Of a stretch of 64,000 nucleotides of DNA, positions 63,966 through 64,000 are shown piece after piece. The stretch's first letter is position 1. Each line of letters begins with the position of its first letter. Position numbers and translations under genes: made by a program. The stretch is taken from NCBI GenBank assembly GCA_016709765.1, contig JADJMD010000013.1, forward strand, positions 1,178,001-1,242,000, read 5' to 3'. The DNA comes from Ignavibacteriales bacterium. GTDB taxonomy: Bacteria > Bacteroidota > Ignavibacteria > Ignavibacteriales > Ignavibacteriaceae. The notes under the pieces are model-generated. The model was given only the letters and a program-made list of their open reading frames with translations, was not told the DNA's origin and did no database searches.

Positions 63966-64000
63966 TTACTTTAGGAGGAGCATCTTTTTAGTCTCAACAA
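63966..64000 (-). CDS. C-terminal end of another T9SS-tagged protein (cut by window)
   Basis: The last 35 bases read on the minus strand end in VETKKMLLLK then TAA (63966-63968), the final residues of the T9SS type A domain found in six other genes here. The rest of the gene lies outside the window. Confidence 0.9.
   Translation of the reverse strand, partial: VETKKMLLLK

Noticed and set aside
1..64000. CRISPR array, tRNA, rRNA or full transposase gene
   Set aside because: No regular repeat-spacer array, no cloverleaf and no transposase motif was seen on either strand. A covariance-model search was not possible here.

Overview
The window looks like a contig from a free-living, low-GC member of the Bacteroidota/Chlorobi superphylum, most likely class Ignavibacteria. 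The main evidence is six complete genes and one cut-off gene whose products end in the same roughly 80-residue type IX secretion (T9SS) type A sorting domain: NYPNPFNPST, then VYDxLGxEVATLV, then SSGxYFYxLQ, then a KKMxLxK terminus. Other pointers are short primary sigma factor architecture, DUF5916 and TonB-dependent outer-membrane proteins, LytS/LytTR regulation and several TTG starts. The taxonomic call is inference; there is no rRNA in the window.

Layout. 1-3.6 kb: 3' end of transketolase, a 51-residue Cys-rich protein, a haem-binding protein, membrane/exported unknowns and a repetitive acidic lipoprotein. 3.6-6.7 kb: a TetR regulator beside a TonB-dependent receptor broken by one extra base; matching operator-like sites lie before both. 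6.7-10.4 kb: alpha/beta hydrolase, LytTR regulator, LytS-type kinase and a small outer-membrane barrel. 10.7-13.4 kb: a tightly overlapping sbtA-purK-purE operon pairing bicarbonate uptake with the bicarbonate-using purine enzyme. 13.4-20.5 kb: DinB-like, SDR, YidB-like, a decayed zinc-finger gene, TerC, TspO, PGPGW, a beta barrel, a voltage-gated channel and CIA30. 20.6-21.6 kb: a small accessory patch with an acetyltransferase, an attC-like imperfect hairpin and a truncated tyrosine recombinase.

21.6-28.6 kb: flavodoxin-fold reductase plus NAD(P)-binding/DUF2867 protein; an SPFH protein, unknown and ribbon-helix-helix operon behind a nested palindrome; a lipoprotein/coiled-coil membrane pair; DUF1697 and TMEM175-like genes. 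28.6-37.3 kb: a PAS histidine kinase, a lipoprotein-form glutamate racemase, a beta-CASP nuclease, the primary sigma factor and a DUF5916 protein. 37.4-41.8 kb: T9SS cargo, an OmpA/DUF4892-like protein and an exported unknown. 42.1-46.4 kb: DUF1624 membrane protein, small proteins, cupin and MATE transporter.

46.4-64 kb is dominated by cell-surface genes: a 1337-residue FG-GAP protein with 14 repeats and a dockerin-like end, overlapping a T9SS-tagged partner; a TIG lipoprotein; more T9SS cargo; an ECF sigma/anti-sigma pair; a TPR-CHAT protease-like protein; a 903-residue golvesin-domain protein; and an eight-haem cytochrome with its own T9SS tag. The candidates for undescribed biology I rate highest are the FG-GAP/dockerin plus T9SS-partner pair, the T9SS-tagged octahaem cytochrome, and the exported glutamate racemase. 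No CRISPR array, tRNA or rRNA was seen.
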